64,000 nt of DNA from Variovorax sp. PMC12 (GCF_003019815.1 NZ_CP027773.1:3235001-3299000); one strand, 5' to 3'. Shown: positions 8,934 to 17,684, counted from the first letter of the stretch. The notes: generated from the sequence alone by a model not told the origin. Made by a program: numbers and translations.

Positions 8934-8985
8934 CGCAAGGGGCCGGCAGTCGAGGGCCGGGCATCGAAGAAGTCATCGCGCAATG

Positions 8986-9016
8986 AAAAAAGCCACGCTG
9001 CGGAACAACGTGGCTT
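8986..9016 (-). terminator. Rho-independent terminator of the gltIJKL operon
   Basis: On the minus strand, 20 bp after the gltL stop, an 8-bp stem (AAGCCACG at 8990-8997 pairing with CGTGGCTT at 9009-9016) closes an 11-nt loop. It runs straight into a run of six U residues (A run at 8986-8991 on the plus strand). It separates the glt operon from tcuR downstream. Confidence 0.85.
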
Positions 9017-9035
9017 GTCTTTCCTGCGCGGCGGA

Positions 9036-9785
<750 letters not shown>

Positions 9786-9826
9786 TTTCAAACTCCTGTG
9801 AGCAGGTTCATCGCACCGAATGCAGT

Positions 9827-9921
9827 CGGGGAAACGCCGTGGAACCGGCTTTGCCGGGCCACCGGCGTTGCCCCCTGGAAGGGCGTTGGCGAAGCGACAC
9901 GAAGTGCGCGAAGACTGGGGG
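9827..9921. repeat. Composite hairpin repeat, copy A
   Basis: First of three dispersed copies (others at 28541-28633 and 45653-45750), all in the same orientation. The core is a compound stem around CCGGCTTTGCCGG, nested in arms CGCCGTGG and CCACCGGCG. A C/G-rich hairpin (CCCCCTGGAAGGGCG) and a conserved block GCGACACGAAGTGCGCG follow. Its right edge (GGGGG) abuts the gltK stop codon at 9922. It lies inside the glt operon, between gltK and gltL. Confidence 0.85.
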
Positions 9922-10590
9922 TCATCTGATGATGGCGATTTTCTTGTGCAGGCGCTTCACCAGCCAGGAAAGGGCATAGCACATGACGAAATAGACGACG
10001 GCCGCCAGCAGGTAGGCCTCTTCCGGCCGCCCGAAGTTCTTGCCGGCGGTCTCGAAGCCCTTGAGCATGTCGTACGCGCCGATGGCGTAGACCAGCGACG
10101 TATCCTGGAAAAGGATGATGGTCTGCGTGAGCAGCACCGGCAGCATGTTCCGGAACGCCTGGGGCAGGATCACCAGCTTCATGTTCTGGCCGTAGGTCAT
10201 GCCCACGGCCATGCCGGCGGAGACCTGACCGCGCGGGATCGACTGGATGCCGGCACGCATGATCTCGGAAAAATAGGCGGCCTCGAAGCAGACGAAGGTG
10301 ATGACCGCCGAGGTCTCCGCCCCGATGGGCCGCCCGATGATGAACGGCACCAGCAGGAAGAAGCCCAGGATCACCATCACCAGCGGCACGGAGCGCATGC
10401 CGTTGACGTAGGCGGCCGCGGGAAAGTCCAGCCACTTCTTGCCCGACAGGCGCATGAGCGCAAGCAGGGTGCCGAAGAAGATGCCGCCCAGCGTGGCCAC
10501 CACCGTCAGGATCACGCTGAAGTAGAAGCCCTTCAGCACATAGGTGCTGATCAGGCTCCAGTTGTAGAAGGAAAAGTCGAGATTCATCAT
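9922..10590 (-). CDS. gltK: Glutamate/aspartate ABC importer permease
   Basis: A 222-residue inner-membrane permease of the His/Glu/Gln/Arg/opine (HEAA) family. About five membrane segments; the cytoplasmic coupling (EAA) loop is around EIMRAGIQSIPRGQVSAGMA. The ATG at 10590 is preferred, with GGGAGG about 8 nt upstream, and leaves one base between it and the gltJ stop. The 30 extra bases of the longer open frame lie within gltJ. It pairs with GltJ to form the transmembrane channel energised by GltL. Confidence 0.92.
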   Translation of the reverse strand: MMNLDFSFYNWSLISTYVLKGFYFSVILTVVATLGGIFFGTLLALMRLSGKKWLDFPAAAYVNGMRSVPLVMVILGFFLLVPFIIGRPIGAETSAVITFVCFEAAYFSEIMRAGIQSIPRGQVSAGMAVGMTYGQNMKLVILPQAFRNMLPVLLTQTIILFQDTSLVYAIGAYDMLKGFETAGKNFGRPEEAYLLAAVVYFVMCYALSWLVKRLHKKIAIIR

Positions 10591-10591
10591 G

Positions 10592-11350
10592 TCAGTGGCC
10601 TCCCGTGCCGCCGGCGGCAACGAAGCCCGGCACGCGCACCTTGCGCTCGATGAAAGTCAGGATGCGGTTCACCAGCATGGCGCTGATGACGTAGAGAGCG
10701 ATCACGCCGATGTAGATCGGGATCTGCGCCGAGGTCTCTTCACCGGCCTGCAGGTAGAACTGCGTGAGCTCGGGAATGGACACCGCGAAGGCCACCGACG
10801 AGTTCTTGAAGATGTTCATCGACTCGCTGGTCAGCGGCGGCATGATGATCCGGTACGCCATCGGCAGCAGCACGAAGCGGTAGTACTGCGGCGTCGTGAA
10901 GCCCACGGCCATGCCCGCGTAGCGCTGGCCGCGCGGAAGCGCCTGGATGCCCGAGCGCAACTGCTCGGCGATACGCGCGGACGTGAAGAAGCCCAGCGCA
11001 CAGACCACCAGCACGAACGGCGGCAGGTCGCGCATGGGCGGAATGATCTTCGGCAGCACGAAGTACCAGATGAACACCTGGACCAGCAACGGGATGTTGC
11101 GGAACAGCTCCACCCATGCGTTGCCGAGCCGAACCAGCCAGGGACTGTCGGGGAGCGTTCGCAGCGTGCCGATGATCGAGCCCACGACGAGCGCCACGAG
11201 CAGGGCCGAGAGCGACACGCCCACGGTCCAGCCCCAGGCGTTCAGCATCCATTGCAGATAGGTCTGGTCCGCTCCTCGCGCAAAGCAGCTTGCGACCACT
11301 TCATTGGTGAGCGTGTCCTGGCAAAAGACCGACATGTCCAGGTTCAGCAT
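10592..11350 (-). CDS. gltJ: Glutamate/aspartate ABC importer permease
   Basis: A 252-residue permease with an N-terminal periplasmic-facing segment before the first membrane helix (WTVGVSLSALLVALVVG). The EAA-type coupling loop is EQLRSGIQALPRGQRYAGMA. The start at 11350 (MLNLDMSVF) has a strong AAGGAGG box 5 nt upstream; the frame opens 39 nt earlier without a ribosome site. It follows gltI with a 99-bp gap carrying a hairpin, a common arrangement that keeps binding-protein levels above permease levels. Confidence 0.92.
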   Translation of the reverse strand: MLNLDMSVFCQDTLTNEVVASCFARGADQTYLQWMLNAWGWTVGVSLSALLVALVVGSIIGTLRTLPDSPWLVRLGNAWVELFRNIPLLVQVFIWYFVLPKIIPPMRDLPPFVLVVCALGFFTSARIAEQLRSGIQALPRGQRYAGMAVGFTTPQYYRFVLLPMAYRIIMPPLTSESMNIFKNSSVAFAVSIPELTQFYLQAGEETSAQIPIYIGVIALYVISAMLVNRILTFIERKVRVPGFVAAGGTGGH

Positions 11351-11389
11351 CCATCCTCCTTCGCGGGTAAGGGCCCGCGCCCATTGCAT

Positions 11390-11425
11390 CGAAAAGCCCG
11401 CGTCGGCAGGGTGCCGCGCGGGCTT
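11390..11425 (-). terminator. Attenuating hairpin between gltI and gltJ
   Basis: On the minus strand a 9-bp perfect stem (CGCGGGCTT at 11417-11425 with AAGCCCGCG at 11394-11402 on the plus strand) closes a 14-nt loop. It is followed by a short U run (UUUU at 11392-11395). The position, 25 bp after the gltI stop, suggests partial termination or 3'-end protection of gltI mRNA. The U tract is short, so read-through into gltJKL is expected. Confidence 0.65.
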
Positions 11426-11449
11426 GGCTTTTTCAGGTCTGGCGCCGCC

Positions 11450-12346
11450 TTACTTGGGGGCGTAGGCTTCCATGGGCTTGTCGTTCGGGCTGGCCCAGGC
11501 GGCCTTGGTACCTTCCGACACCGGCATGTTCAGGTTGACGTTGTTCGGCGGGATCGGCTGGGTGAACCACTTGTCGTACAGCTTGGCGAGCGAACCGTCC
11601 TTGATCTGGCGCACGATGCTGTCGTCGACGGCCTTCTTCAGCTTGGCGTCGCCCTTGGGCAGCATGCAGGCGATGGGCTCGACCGACAGCACTTCGCCGA
11701 CGATCTTGAAGTCCTTGGGGTTCTTCGACTTGGCGGCGTTGGCGGCCAGGATGGAACCGTCCATCACGAACGCGTCGGCGCGGCCCGACTCGAGCAGCAG
11801 GAAGCTGTCGGCGTGGTCCTTGCCCATGACTTCCTTGAAGTCGACGCCTTCGGCGCGCTTGTTCTTGCGCAGCGTCTGGACGGAAGTGGTGCCGGTGGTG
11901 GTGGCCACGACCTTGCCCTTCAGGTCGGCGATGCCGTTGATGCCCGAATTGGCCTTGGTGAGGATGCGCACTTCTTCCACGTAGGTGGTGTAGGCGAAGT
12001 CGACGTCCTTCTGGCGGGCCGTGTTGTTGGTGGTGGAGCCGCACTCGAAGTCGATGGTGCCGTTCTGCACCAGCGGCACGCGGTTCTGCGAGGTGATGAC
12101 CTGGTAGTTGACGGTCAGCGGCTTGCCGAGGTCCTTGCTCAGGTCCTTGATGATGTTCTCGGCCATTTCAGTGTGGAAGCCGACGTACTTGCCGCCGCCC
12201 AGCGTGTAGGCCAGGCCGGACGAATCGCGAACACCCAGGTTCACTGCACCGCGCTCCTTGATCTTGGCGAGGGTATCGGTGGCCTGCGCGAAGGCGCCGG
12301 ATGCCACGAATGCCGTCACGGCCAGCGCGAGCAATTGCTTTTTCAT
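11450..12346 (-). CDS. gltI: Glutamate/aspartate periplasmic binding protein
   Basis: A 298-residue secreted protein of SBP family 3. Signal peptide MKKQLLALAVTAFVASGAFA, cleaved before QATDTL. Family features are the RDSSGLAYTLGGGKYVGFHTE ligand region (the Arg contacts the alpha-carboxylate), VDFECGSTTNNTARQKDVDF, and RADAFVMDGSILA. The start at 12346 has AAGGAG 8 nt upstream; the open frame reaches 12439 but that part is untranslated leader. First gene of gltIJKL. The neighbouring aspA supports glutamate/aspartate uptake coupled to catabolism. Confidence 0.94.
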   Translation of the reverse strand: MKKQLLALAVTAFVASGAFAQATDTLAKIKERGAVNLGVRDSSGLAYTLGGGKYVGFHTEMAENIIKDLSKDLGKPLTVNYQVITSQNRVPLVQNGTIDFECGSTTNNTARQKDVDFAYTTYVEEVRILTKANSGINGIADLKGKVVATTTGTTSVQTLRKNKRAEGVDFKEVMGKDHADSFLLLESGRADAFVMDGSILAANAAKSKNPKDFKIVGEVLSVEPIACMLPKGDAKLKKAVDDSIVRQIKDGSLAKLYDKWFTQPIPPNNVNLNMPVSEGTKAAWASPNDKPMEAYAPK

Positions 12347-12432
12347 CAGAAAACTCCTTGGGAAATTGAACAGAAAGAAATACATCGAAATTCTAGACAC
12401 ACACTGTTGTTGGGCGCATTGGTAACCACCCC

Positions 12433-12446
12433 GGTGCACGGTGCAC
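12433..12446. promoter_or_regulatory. Candidate operator upstream of gltI
   Basis: Two GTGCAC hexamers, each self-complementary, separated by one base in the 153-bp region between aspA and gltI. The core CGGTGCAC recurs in a 15-bp palindrome near aspA (14125-14139), so a shared regulator is possible. Inference only. Confidence 0.3.
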
Positions 12447-12499
12447 TGAACCCAGTGCTTTCGCGCAGGAGCGGGCGCCCGTCTGGTGCATGAGACCCG

Positions 12500-13972
12500 T
12501 CATGGCGCCGGAGGCAATTGATTAGCAGCCTCCGTGCCCGTCGGCATGGCCGCGGCGGAAACAGATGCTGACAATCTTACAGGTTGCGTCAGGTTTTCCG
12601 GCACGAGCAGCGCTTCCATCTCGGCGCGGGTCATGATGCCCAGCGACTCGGCCACCAGGTCGATAGGCCCGCCGGTGGCCAGCGCGGTCTTGGCGATGAG
12701 CGCGGCCTTCTCGTAGCCGATGAGCGGATTGAGCGCCGTGACCAGCGTGACCGACGCGCGCACCTGCCTGGCAAGGAACTCCCGGTTGGCCTCGATGCCC
12801 TCGACGCAGTTCTTCTGCAGGGTGTTGCAGGCCCGGCTCAGGTGCTGGATGCTCTTGAACAGGCTCCAGCCCATGATCGGCTCGAAGGCATTGAGCTGCA
12901 GCTGGCCGGCCTCCGAGGCCATGGTGACCGTGATGTCGTTGCCGATGACCTCGAAGGCCACCTGGTTCATGACTTCCGGGATCACCGGGTTGACCTTGCC
13001 CGGCATGATCGACGAGCCCGCCTGCCGCGCCGGCAGCCGGATCTCGCCGAAGCCGGCCTGCGGGCCGCTGGAGAGCAGGCGCAGGTCGTTACAGGTCTTG
13101 CTGAGCTTGGTGGCCACGCGCTTGAGCACGCCCGACAGCTGCACGAAGGCGCCCGTGTCCTGCGTGGCCTCGATGAGGTTGGCGGCCTGCTTGAGCGGCA
13201 CGCCGGTCTGCTCGGCCAGGTACTGGCATGCGAGGTTGGCGTAGCCGTGCGGTGCGTTGATGCCGGTGCCGATGGCGGTGGCGCCGAGGTTGATTTCCTC
13301 GATGAGCGCGCGTGCCTCGCCGAGCCGCTCCTCGTCCTCGCCGATCATGATGGCGTAGGTCAGGAACTCCTGGCCCAGCGTCATGGGCACGGCGTCCTGC
13401 AGCTGGGTGCGGCCGATCTTGAGGATGTCCTTGAATTCGAGCGCCTTGGCCTCGAACGCGCGGCGCAGCGAGGCCATCGACTCCAGCAGCCTGCCGATGG
13501 CGAACCACAGCGCCAGCCGCACGGCGGTGGGGTACACGTCGTTGGTGCTCTGCGAGGCGTTGACGTGGTCGTTCGGGTGCAGCACGTCGTAGCGCGCCTT
13601 CTCGTGGCCCAGCTTTTCCAGCGCGAGGTTGCAGATGACCTCGTTGGCGTTCATGTTGGTGGAGGTGCCGGCGCCGCCCTGGATGACGTCGACCACGAAC
13701 TCGTCGAGCAGCTTGCCGTCGATGACGTCCTCGCACGCCAGGATGATGGCGGCGGCGCGGTCGCGGTCGATGGCGCCGAGGTCGGCATTGGCGCGGGTGG
13801 CGGCCTTCTTCACGTAGGCCAGCGCGCGCACCAGGTCGGGCATGGCCGAGATGCGGGTGCCGGAGATGGCGAAGTTCTCGACGGCCCGCGCCGTGTGCAC
13901 GCCCCAATAGGCGGCGGCTGGAATCTGCTTTTCGCCGAGGAAGTCGTGTTCGGTCCTGAAATTGGTGCTCAT
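12500..13972 (-). CDS. aspA: Aspartate ammonia-lyase
   Basis: Converts L-aspartate to fumarate and ammonia. The protein is 490 residues. It carries the fumarase/aspartase superfamily signature SSIMPGKVNPV and the flexible catalytic-loop serine within it, plus NDHVNASQSTNDVYPTA. The run PVIPEVMNQVAFEVIGND after the signature favours aspartase over class II fumarase. The start at 13972 (MSTNFRTEHD) has GAGGA 7 nt upstream; the longer frame to 14086 reads through a terminator hairpin. Its neighbour gltIJKL imports the substrate. The C-terminal tail after residue 465 is somewhat longer than usual. Confidence 0.92.
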   Translation of the reverse strand: MSTNFRTEHDFLGEKQIPAAAYWGVHTARAVENFAISGTRISAMPDLVRALAYVKKAATRANADLGAIDRDRAAAIILACEDVIDGKLLDEFVVDVIQGGAGTSTNMNANEVICNLALEKLGHEKARYDVLHPNDHVNASQSTNDVYPTAVRLALWFAIGRLLESMASLRRAFEAKALEFKDILKIGRTQLQDAVPMTLGQEFLTYAIMIGEDEERLGEARALIEEINLGATAIGTGINAPHGYANLACQYLAEQTGVPLKQAANLIEATQDTGAFVQLSGVLKRVATKLSKTCNDLRLLSSGPQAGFGEIRLPARQAGSSIMPGKVNPVIPEVMNQVAFEVIGNDITVTMASEAGQLQLNAFEPIMGWSLFKSIQHLSRACNTLQKNCVEGIEANREFLARQVRASVTLVTALNPLIGYEKAALIAKTALATGGPIDLVAESLGIMTRAEMEALLVPENLTQPVRLSASVSAAAMPTGTEAANQLPPAP

Positions 13973-13987
13973 ACAGGTTCCTCGGCT

Positions 13988-14014
13988 AAAAAAAAGCACG
14001 CGGGTGGCGCGTGC
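13988..14014 (-). terminator. Rho-independent terminator in the aspA leader
   Basis: On the minus strand a 7-bp perfect stem (GCACGCG at 14008-14014 with CGCGTGC at 13996-14002) has a 5-nt loop and is followed by eight U residues (13988-13995). The U tract ends just upstream of the aspA ribosome-binding site. It may end the LysR transcript (stop at 14147). If aspA is transcribed from further upstream it would act as an attenuator. Confidence 0.8.
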
Positions 14015-14124
14015 CGTAAAGCTTGCTTGTGACAGCGGCGTTAAAAAACTGCCGCGACTGTAGTGGCCCGGGCTCCGCCGTGCCAATGCCGTTTGCGGGG
14101 ACGGTCATGCGCGTCATTTATAGA

Positions 14125-14139
14125 TTGTGCGGTGCACAA
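14125..14139. promoter_or_regulatory. 15-bp palindrome upstream of aspA
   Basis: Perfect inverted repeat TTGTGC-GGT-GCACAA, 150 bp upstream of aspA and 8 bp beyond the LysR stop codon. It shares the core CGGTGCAC with the motif before gltI. Plausible binding site; no regulator is assigned. Confidence 0.35.
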
Positions 14140-14146
14140 AACGCAG

Positions 14147-15133
14147 TCAGTGCGGCGGCTGGGTGCCGACAAGGTAGGACCACAGCGCGTCCGCCGTGCC
14201 CTTGGGCTGCATGCTGTCGAGCGACGACGACTTGGCGGCGCGGCCGGATGCGCCCTTGACCGGCGCCGGTGCGCTCGGCCGCTCGCGGTAGGCGCGGATT
14301 TCCATCGTCGCCTCCAGGCTGTCGATCTCGGGCGGCAGCGCACTCACCAGCTTGCGCGCCTTGATCTCCTTGCGCACCGCGCTCTGCGGCAGGAAGGCGA
14401 TGCCGTGGCCCTCCAGCGCCATCACCTTCAGGCCCTCGGCCATGTCGGTTTCATAGACGCGGTCGAGGTGGATGGCCGTGCCCGACTCCTTCAGCAGCTG
14501 GTCGACGACGCGCCCCAGGTAGGCGCCCGGCGCATAGCCCAGGTAAGGCAGCGGCTGGCCGGGGCGGCCCGGCAGCCGGTAGCGCGGCGCGCCGTCGGCG
14601 TCGGCCTTGACCCAGGGGGCGACGGTTTCCTCGCCCAGGCTCACCATCTCGTACTTGTTGGCGTCCAGCTGCAGCGGCTGCGAGGGGTGGTGGTAGGCGA
14701 TCAGCAGGTCGCAGCTGCCCTCCACCAGCCGCAGCACCGCGTCATGCACGTTGAGCGCGATGAGCCGGCTCTTCATGGGGCCGAAGTGCTCGCGCAGCGA
14801 CGTGACCCAGGCCGGGAAGAAGGTGAAGGCCAGCGTGTGCGGCACCGCGAACTCGATCACGTCCTGCCCGGCGGCCGAATGGCCGCGCAGCATGGCGCGC
14901 GTGCTCTGCAGCGACTGCAGCATCTCGATGGCCTGGCTGTAGAGCGTCTGCCCCGCGGGCGTGAGGCGCGTCGGGTACGAGCTGCGGTCGACCAGGTCGG
15001 TGCCGGCCCAGCCTTCGAGCGCCTGGATGCGGCGCGAGAACGCCGGCTGGGTTACATGCCTCAACTGGGCCGAGCGGCTGAAGCTGCGCGTTTCCGCAAG
15101 GCTGATGAAGTCTTCGAGCCACTTTGTTTCCAT
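14147..15133 (-). CDS. LysR-family transcriptional regulator
   Basis: A 328-residue LysR protein. HTH at residues 1-60 (WLEDFISLAETRSFSRSAQL, then QPAFSRRIQALEGWAG), and effector domain from about residue 92. The C-terminus has a low-complexity extension (SAPAPVKGASGRAAKSSS) not usual for the family. It is divergent from the amidase at 15195 (61-bp gap) and codirectional with aspA. It may therefore control either, with the divergent amidase the more usual target. The region resembles HypT/YjiE-type LysR proteins in length and the GTDLVDR segment, but this is weak. Confidence 0.85.
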   Translation of the reverse strand: METKWLEDFISLAETRSFSRSAQLRHVTQPAFSRRIQALEGWAGTDLVDRSSYPTRLTPAGQTLYSQAIEMLQSLQSTRAMLRGHSAAGQDVIEFAVPHTLAFTFFPAWVTSLREHFGPMKSRLIALNVHDAVLRLVEGSCDLLIAYHHPSQPLQLDANKYEMVSLGEETVAPWVKADADGAPRYRLPGRPGQPLPYLGYAPGAYLGRVVDQLLKESGTAIHLDRVYETDMAEGLKVMALEGHGIAFLPQSAVRKEIKARKLVSALPPEIDSLEATMEIRAYRERPSAPAPVKGASGRAAKSSSLDSMQPKGTADALWSYLVGTQPPH

Positions 15134-15194
15134 ACGCGGCGATTATGCGAGCGCCGCGCCATACTGGGCGCCCCCTCCTTTTCCCGCACTCGCC

Positions 15195-16637
15195 ATGCCT
15201 TCAGCCGACCTGCTCGACCTCAGCGCCACCGAACTCTCCCGCCGCATCGCCGCGCGCGACGTGTCCTGCCGCGAGCTGATGGCCGCCTCGCTGGCGCGCA
15301 TCGAGGCGCTGAATCCGCGCTTCAACGCCATCGTGTCGCTGCGCGATCCGGCGCTGTCGCTGGCGGAGGCCGACGAGCGCGATGCCGAGCTGGCGCGCGG
15401 CGAACGGCGCGGCTGGATGCACGGCTTTCCGCTCGCGGTGAAGGACCTGAGCCACGCCGCCGGGCTGCCGACCTCGATGGGCTCGCCGCTGTCGCCGCGC
15501 TCGCCGGCGCGCACCGACAGCCTGCACGTGGCCCGCGCAAGGGCCGCCGGCGCCATCGTCATCGGCAAGACCAACACGCCCGAGTTCGGGCTCGGCTCGC
15601 ACACCTACAACCCGGTGTTCGGCATCACGCGCAACGCCTATGCGCCCGAGCGCAGCGCGGGCGGCAGCAGCGGCGGCGCGGCCGTGGCGCTGGCCCTGGG
15701 CATGGTGCCCGTGGCCGACGGCAGCGACATGATGGGCTCGCTGCGCAACCCGGCCGCCTTCAACAACGTGATCGGCATGCGGCCTTCGCGCGGACGCGTG
15801 CCCGGCGACCCCGAGCAGGAGCTGTTCTTCCAGCAACTGGGCATCGAAGGCCCGATGGCGCGCACCGTGGAAGACGCGGCGCGCCTGCTGGCGGTGCAGT
15901 CGGGCTTCGACGGCCGGGTGCCGCTGTCGTCGCCGCACGCCCTGCCCTCGCCCGAAGCGCTGCAGCTCGACGGCGACGGCAAGGGCCTGCGCATCGGCTG
16001 GCTGGGCAGCATCTGGCCCGACCTGCCGCTGGCGCCCGGCGTGCGCGAGCTCGGCGAAAAGGCGCTCGGCACCTTCCGCGACATCGGCTGCGAGGTCGAG
16101 CCCTGCACGCTCGACGTGCCGCGCGAGCACAACTGGAGCGCCTGGCTGCGCCTGAGGCAACTGCTGGTGGGCGGCAAGCTGGGCGCCTACCTGAGCGACC
16201 CGAAGCTGTTCGCGCAGCTCAAGCCCGAGGCGCAATGGGAAATAGAGCAGAGCCGGCACCTCGACGCGGCCTCGCTCTATCAGGCCTCGAACTACCGCTC
16301 GAACGTGTACCGCGCGTTTCTCAAGCTGTTCGAGCGCTTCGACTTCGTGCTGGCGCCGACGGCGCAGGTGTTTCCGTTCGACGCCGAGCTGCACTGGCCG
16401 GCCGAGGTGGCCGGCGTGAAGAGCGACACGTACCACCGGTGGATGGAGATCGTCACGCCGTTCACGCTGGCGGGGCTGCCGACACTGAATGTGCGCGCGG
16501 GGTTCGGGGAAGGCGGGTTGCCGATGGGGCTGCAGCTTGCCGGGCCGATCCATGCGGATCTGGATGTGCTGCGGCTGGGGCATGCGTATGACCTGGCATG
16601 CGGCTGGGGCGCCAAACGCCCCCCGGTATTGGCTTGA
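15195..16637 (+). CDS. Amidase (amidase-signature family)
   Basis: A 480-residue Ser-cisSer-Lys hydrolase. Catalytic Lys83 in LAVKDLSH, the GGSSGG motif at residues 156-161 (Ser158/159), and the acyl-acceptor Ser182 in SDMMGSLRNPA. The start at 15195 opens with the expected helix (DLLDLSATELSRRIAAR); the frame continues upstream through the divergent regulator but is not coding there. No signal peptide. Divergent from the LysR gene, which is its likely regulator. The substrate is unknown; relatives cleave aliphatic or aryl amides. A palindromic repeat pair begins 2 bp after the stop. Confidence 0.9.
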   Translation: MPSADLLDLSATELSRRIAARDVSCRELMAASLARIEALNPRFNAIVSLRDPALSLAEADERDAELARGERRGWMHGFPLAVKDLSHAAGLPTSMGSPLSPRSPARTDSLHVARARAAGAIVIGKTNTPEFGLGSHTYNPVFGITRNAYAPERSAGGSSGGAAVALALGMVPVADGSDMMGSLRNPAAFNNVIGMRPSRGRVPGDPEQELFFQQLGIEGPMARTVEDAARLLAVQSGFDGRVPLSSPHALPSPEALQLDGDGKGLRIGWLGSIWPDLPLAPGVRELGEKALGTFRDIGCEVEPCTLDVPREHNWSAWLRLRQLLVGGKLGAYLSDPKLFAQLKPEAQWEIEQSRHLDAASLYQASNYRSNVYRAFLKLFERFDFVLAPTAQVFPFDAELHWPAEVAGVKSDTYHRWMEIVTPFTLAGLPTLNVRAGFGEGGLPMGLQLAGPIHADLDVLRLGHAYDLACGWGAKRPPVLA

Positions 16638-16638
16638 C

Positions 16639-16673
16639 TCCCTCCCCTTCCGGGGGAGGGCCGGGGTGGGGGC
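16639..16673. repeat. Short palindromic repeat, left member of solo pair
   Basis: Reads TCCCTCCCCTTCCGGGGGAG and continues as GGCCGGGGTGGGGGC. It holds an internal hairpin CCCTCCCC/GGGGGAGGG. It faces an inverted copy at 16703-16740 across 29 bp, between two convergent genes. It is the same family as the copies enclosing the DUF559 gene at 25653 and 26066. Confidence 0.85.
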
Positions 16674-16702
16674 AAGCGGCACTCACCGCAGGCGCACTGC
16701 CC

Positions 16703-16740
16703 GCCCCCATCCCAACCTTCCCCCAGAGGGGGAAGGAGCA
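16703..16740. repeat. Short palindromic repeat, right (inverted) member of solo pair
   Basis: Reads GCCCCCATCCCAACCTTCCC and continues with an internal hairpin CTTCCCCC/GGGGGAAG to a GGAGCA edge. It is the inverted counterpart of 16639-16673 and may also act as a bidirectional terminator for the amidase and the 2-hydroxyacid dehydrogenase. Confidence 0.85.
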
Positions 16741-16745
16741 AGAGA

Positions 16746-17684
16746 TCAGACTGGGGTCAGCACGCCGCGCCCCGCGAAGTGCCCTTCGGCATTCGCAAGG
16801 AAATGGTCCACCGACTTCTGAGTCGCCTCGGGCGACCATCCGGCCATGTGCGGCGTGAGCAGCACGTTGTCCAGGCCGACCAGCTGCTCCGGCCGCTTCG
16901 GCTCGCTCTCGTACACATCGAGGCCGGCTCCGGCGATGCGGTTCTCGCGCAGCGCCGCGGCCAGCGCGTCGGTGTCGACCACGCTGCCGCGGCCGATGTT
17001 CACCAGGTAGCCCTGCGGCCCCAGCGCGTCGAGCACTTCGGCATTGACCAGGTGCTTCGTTGCCGGCCCGCCGGGCGCGGCCAGCACCAGGAAGTCTGCC
17101 CATGCGGCCAGCGACTTCAGGTCGTCGAAGTAGCGCTGCGCCACGCCTTCCTTCGGCTTGCGGTTGTGATAGCCGACCTCCATGTCGAAGGCCGCGGCGC
17201 GCTTGGCGATCTGCTGGCCGATGGTGCCCATCCCCAGGATGCCCAGCTTCTTGCCCGACACTTTCGGCGGCTGCGGGATGGCTTCGCGCCACACGCCTTC
17301 GCGGCACAGCCGGTCGAGCTTGCGGAACTCGCGCACGATGCTGATCAGCAGGCCGAAGGCGTGGTCGGCCACGCAGTCGTCGTTGGTGCCGGCGCCGTTG
17401 GCCGTCACGATGCCGCGCGCGCGCGTCAGCTCGAGCGGCAAGCCTTCGTAGCCCGCGCCCATGCAGCAGATCAGCTCCACCGCCGGCATGGCCGCAATCT
17501 CCTCGGGCGTGATGCCGATGACGCCGATCGTCAGCACCGCGCGGAATTTCTTGCCGTGCTCTGCAATGGCGGCTGCGCGCTCGGCCGCGCCGAACGCGTA
17601 GGTCATTTCGTAGACCTCGCCGATCTGGGCCTGGTGGGCGCTCGAGAGGCTGCTGAGCACCAGCAGGGGAATCTTGGTCGACAC
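16746..17684 (-). CDS. D-isomer-specific 2-hydroxyacid dehydrogenase
   Basis: An NAD(P)H-dependent 2-keto acid reductase or dehydrogenase of 312 residues. Nucleotide-binding motif LGILGMGTIGQQIAKRA, catalytic Arg in NIGRGSVVDT, Glu in DVYESEP, and His in LLTPHMAGWS. The start is a GTG at 17684 (VSTKIPLLVL) with AGGAG 8 nt upstream; no suitable ATG exists and the longer frame runs into the next gene's leader. It is downstream of and codirectional with the ABC exporter (43-bp gap). Likely substrates are glyoxylate, hydroxypyruvate or related 2-keto acids. Confidence 0.9.
   Translation of the reverse strand: MSTKIPLLVLSSLSSAHQAQIGEVYEMTYAFGAAERAAAIAEHGKKFRAVLTIGVIGITPEEIAAMPAVELICCMGAGYEGLPLELTRARGIVTANGAGTNDDCVADHAFGLLISIVREFRKLDRLCREGVWREAIPQPPKVSGKKLGILGMGTIGQQIAKRAAAFDMEVGYHNRKPKEGVAQRYFDDLKSLAAWADFLVLAAPGGPATKHLVNAEVLDALGPQGYLVNIGRGSVVDTDALAAALRENRIAGAGLDVYESEPKRPEQLVGLDNVLLTPHMAGWSPEATQKSVDHFLANAEGHFAGRGVLTPV

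Noticed and set aside
12500..13972. Class II fumarase instead of aspartate ammonia-lyase
   Set aside because: The residues after the SSIMPGKVNP signature (VIPEVMNQV) and the glutamate/aspartate transporter next door favour aspartase.
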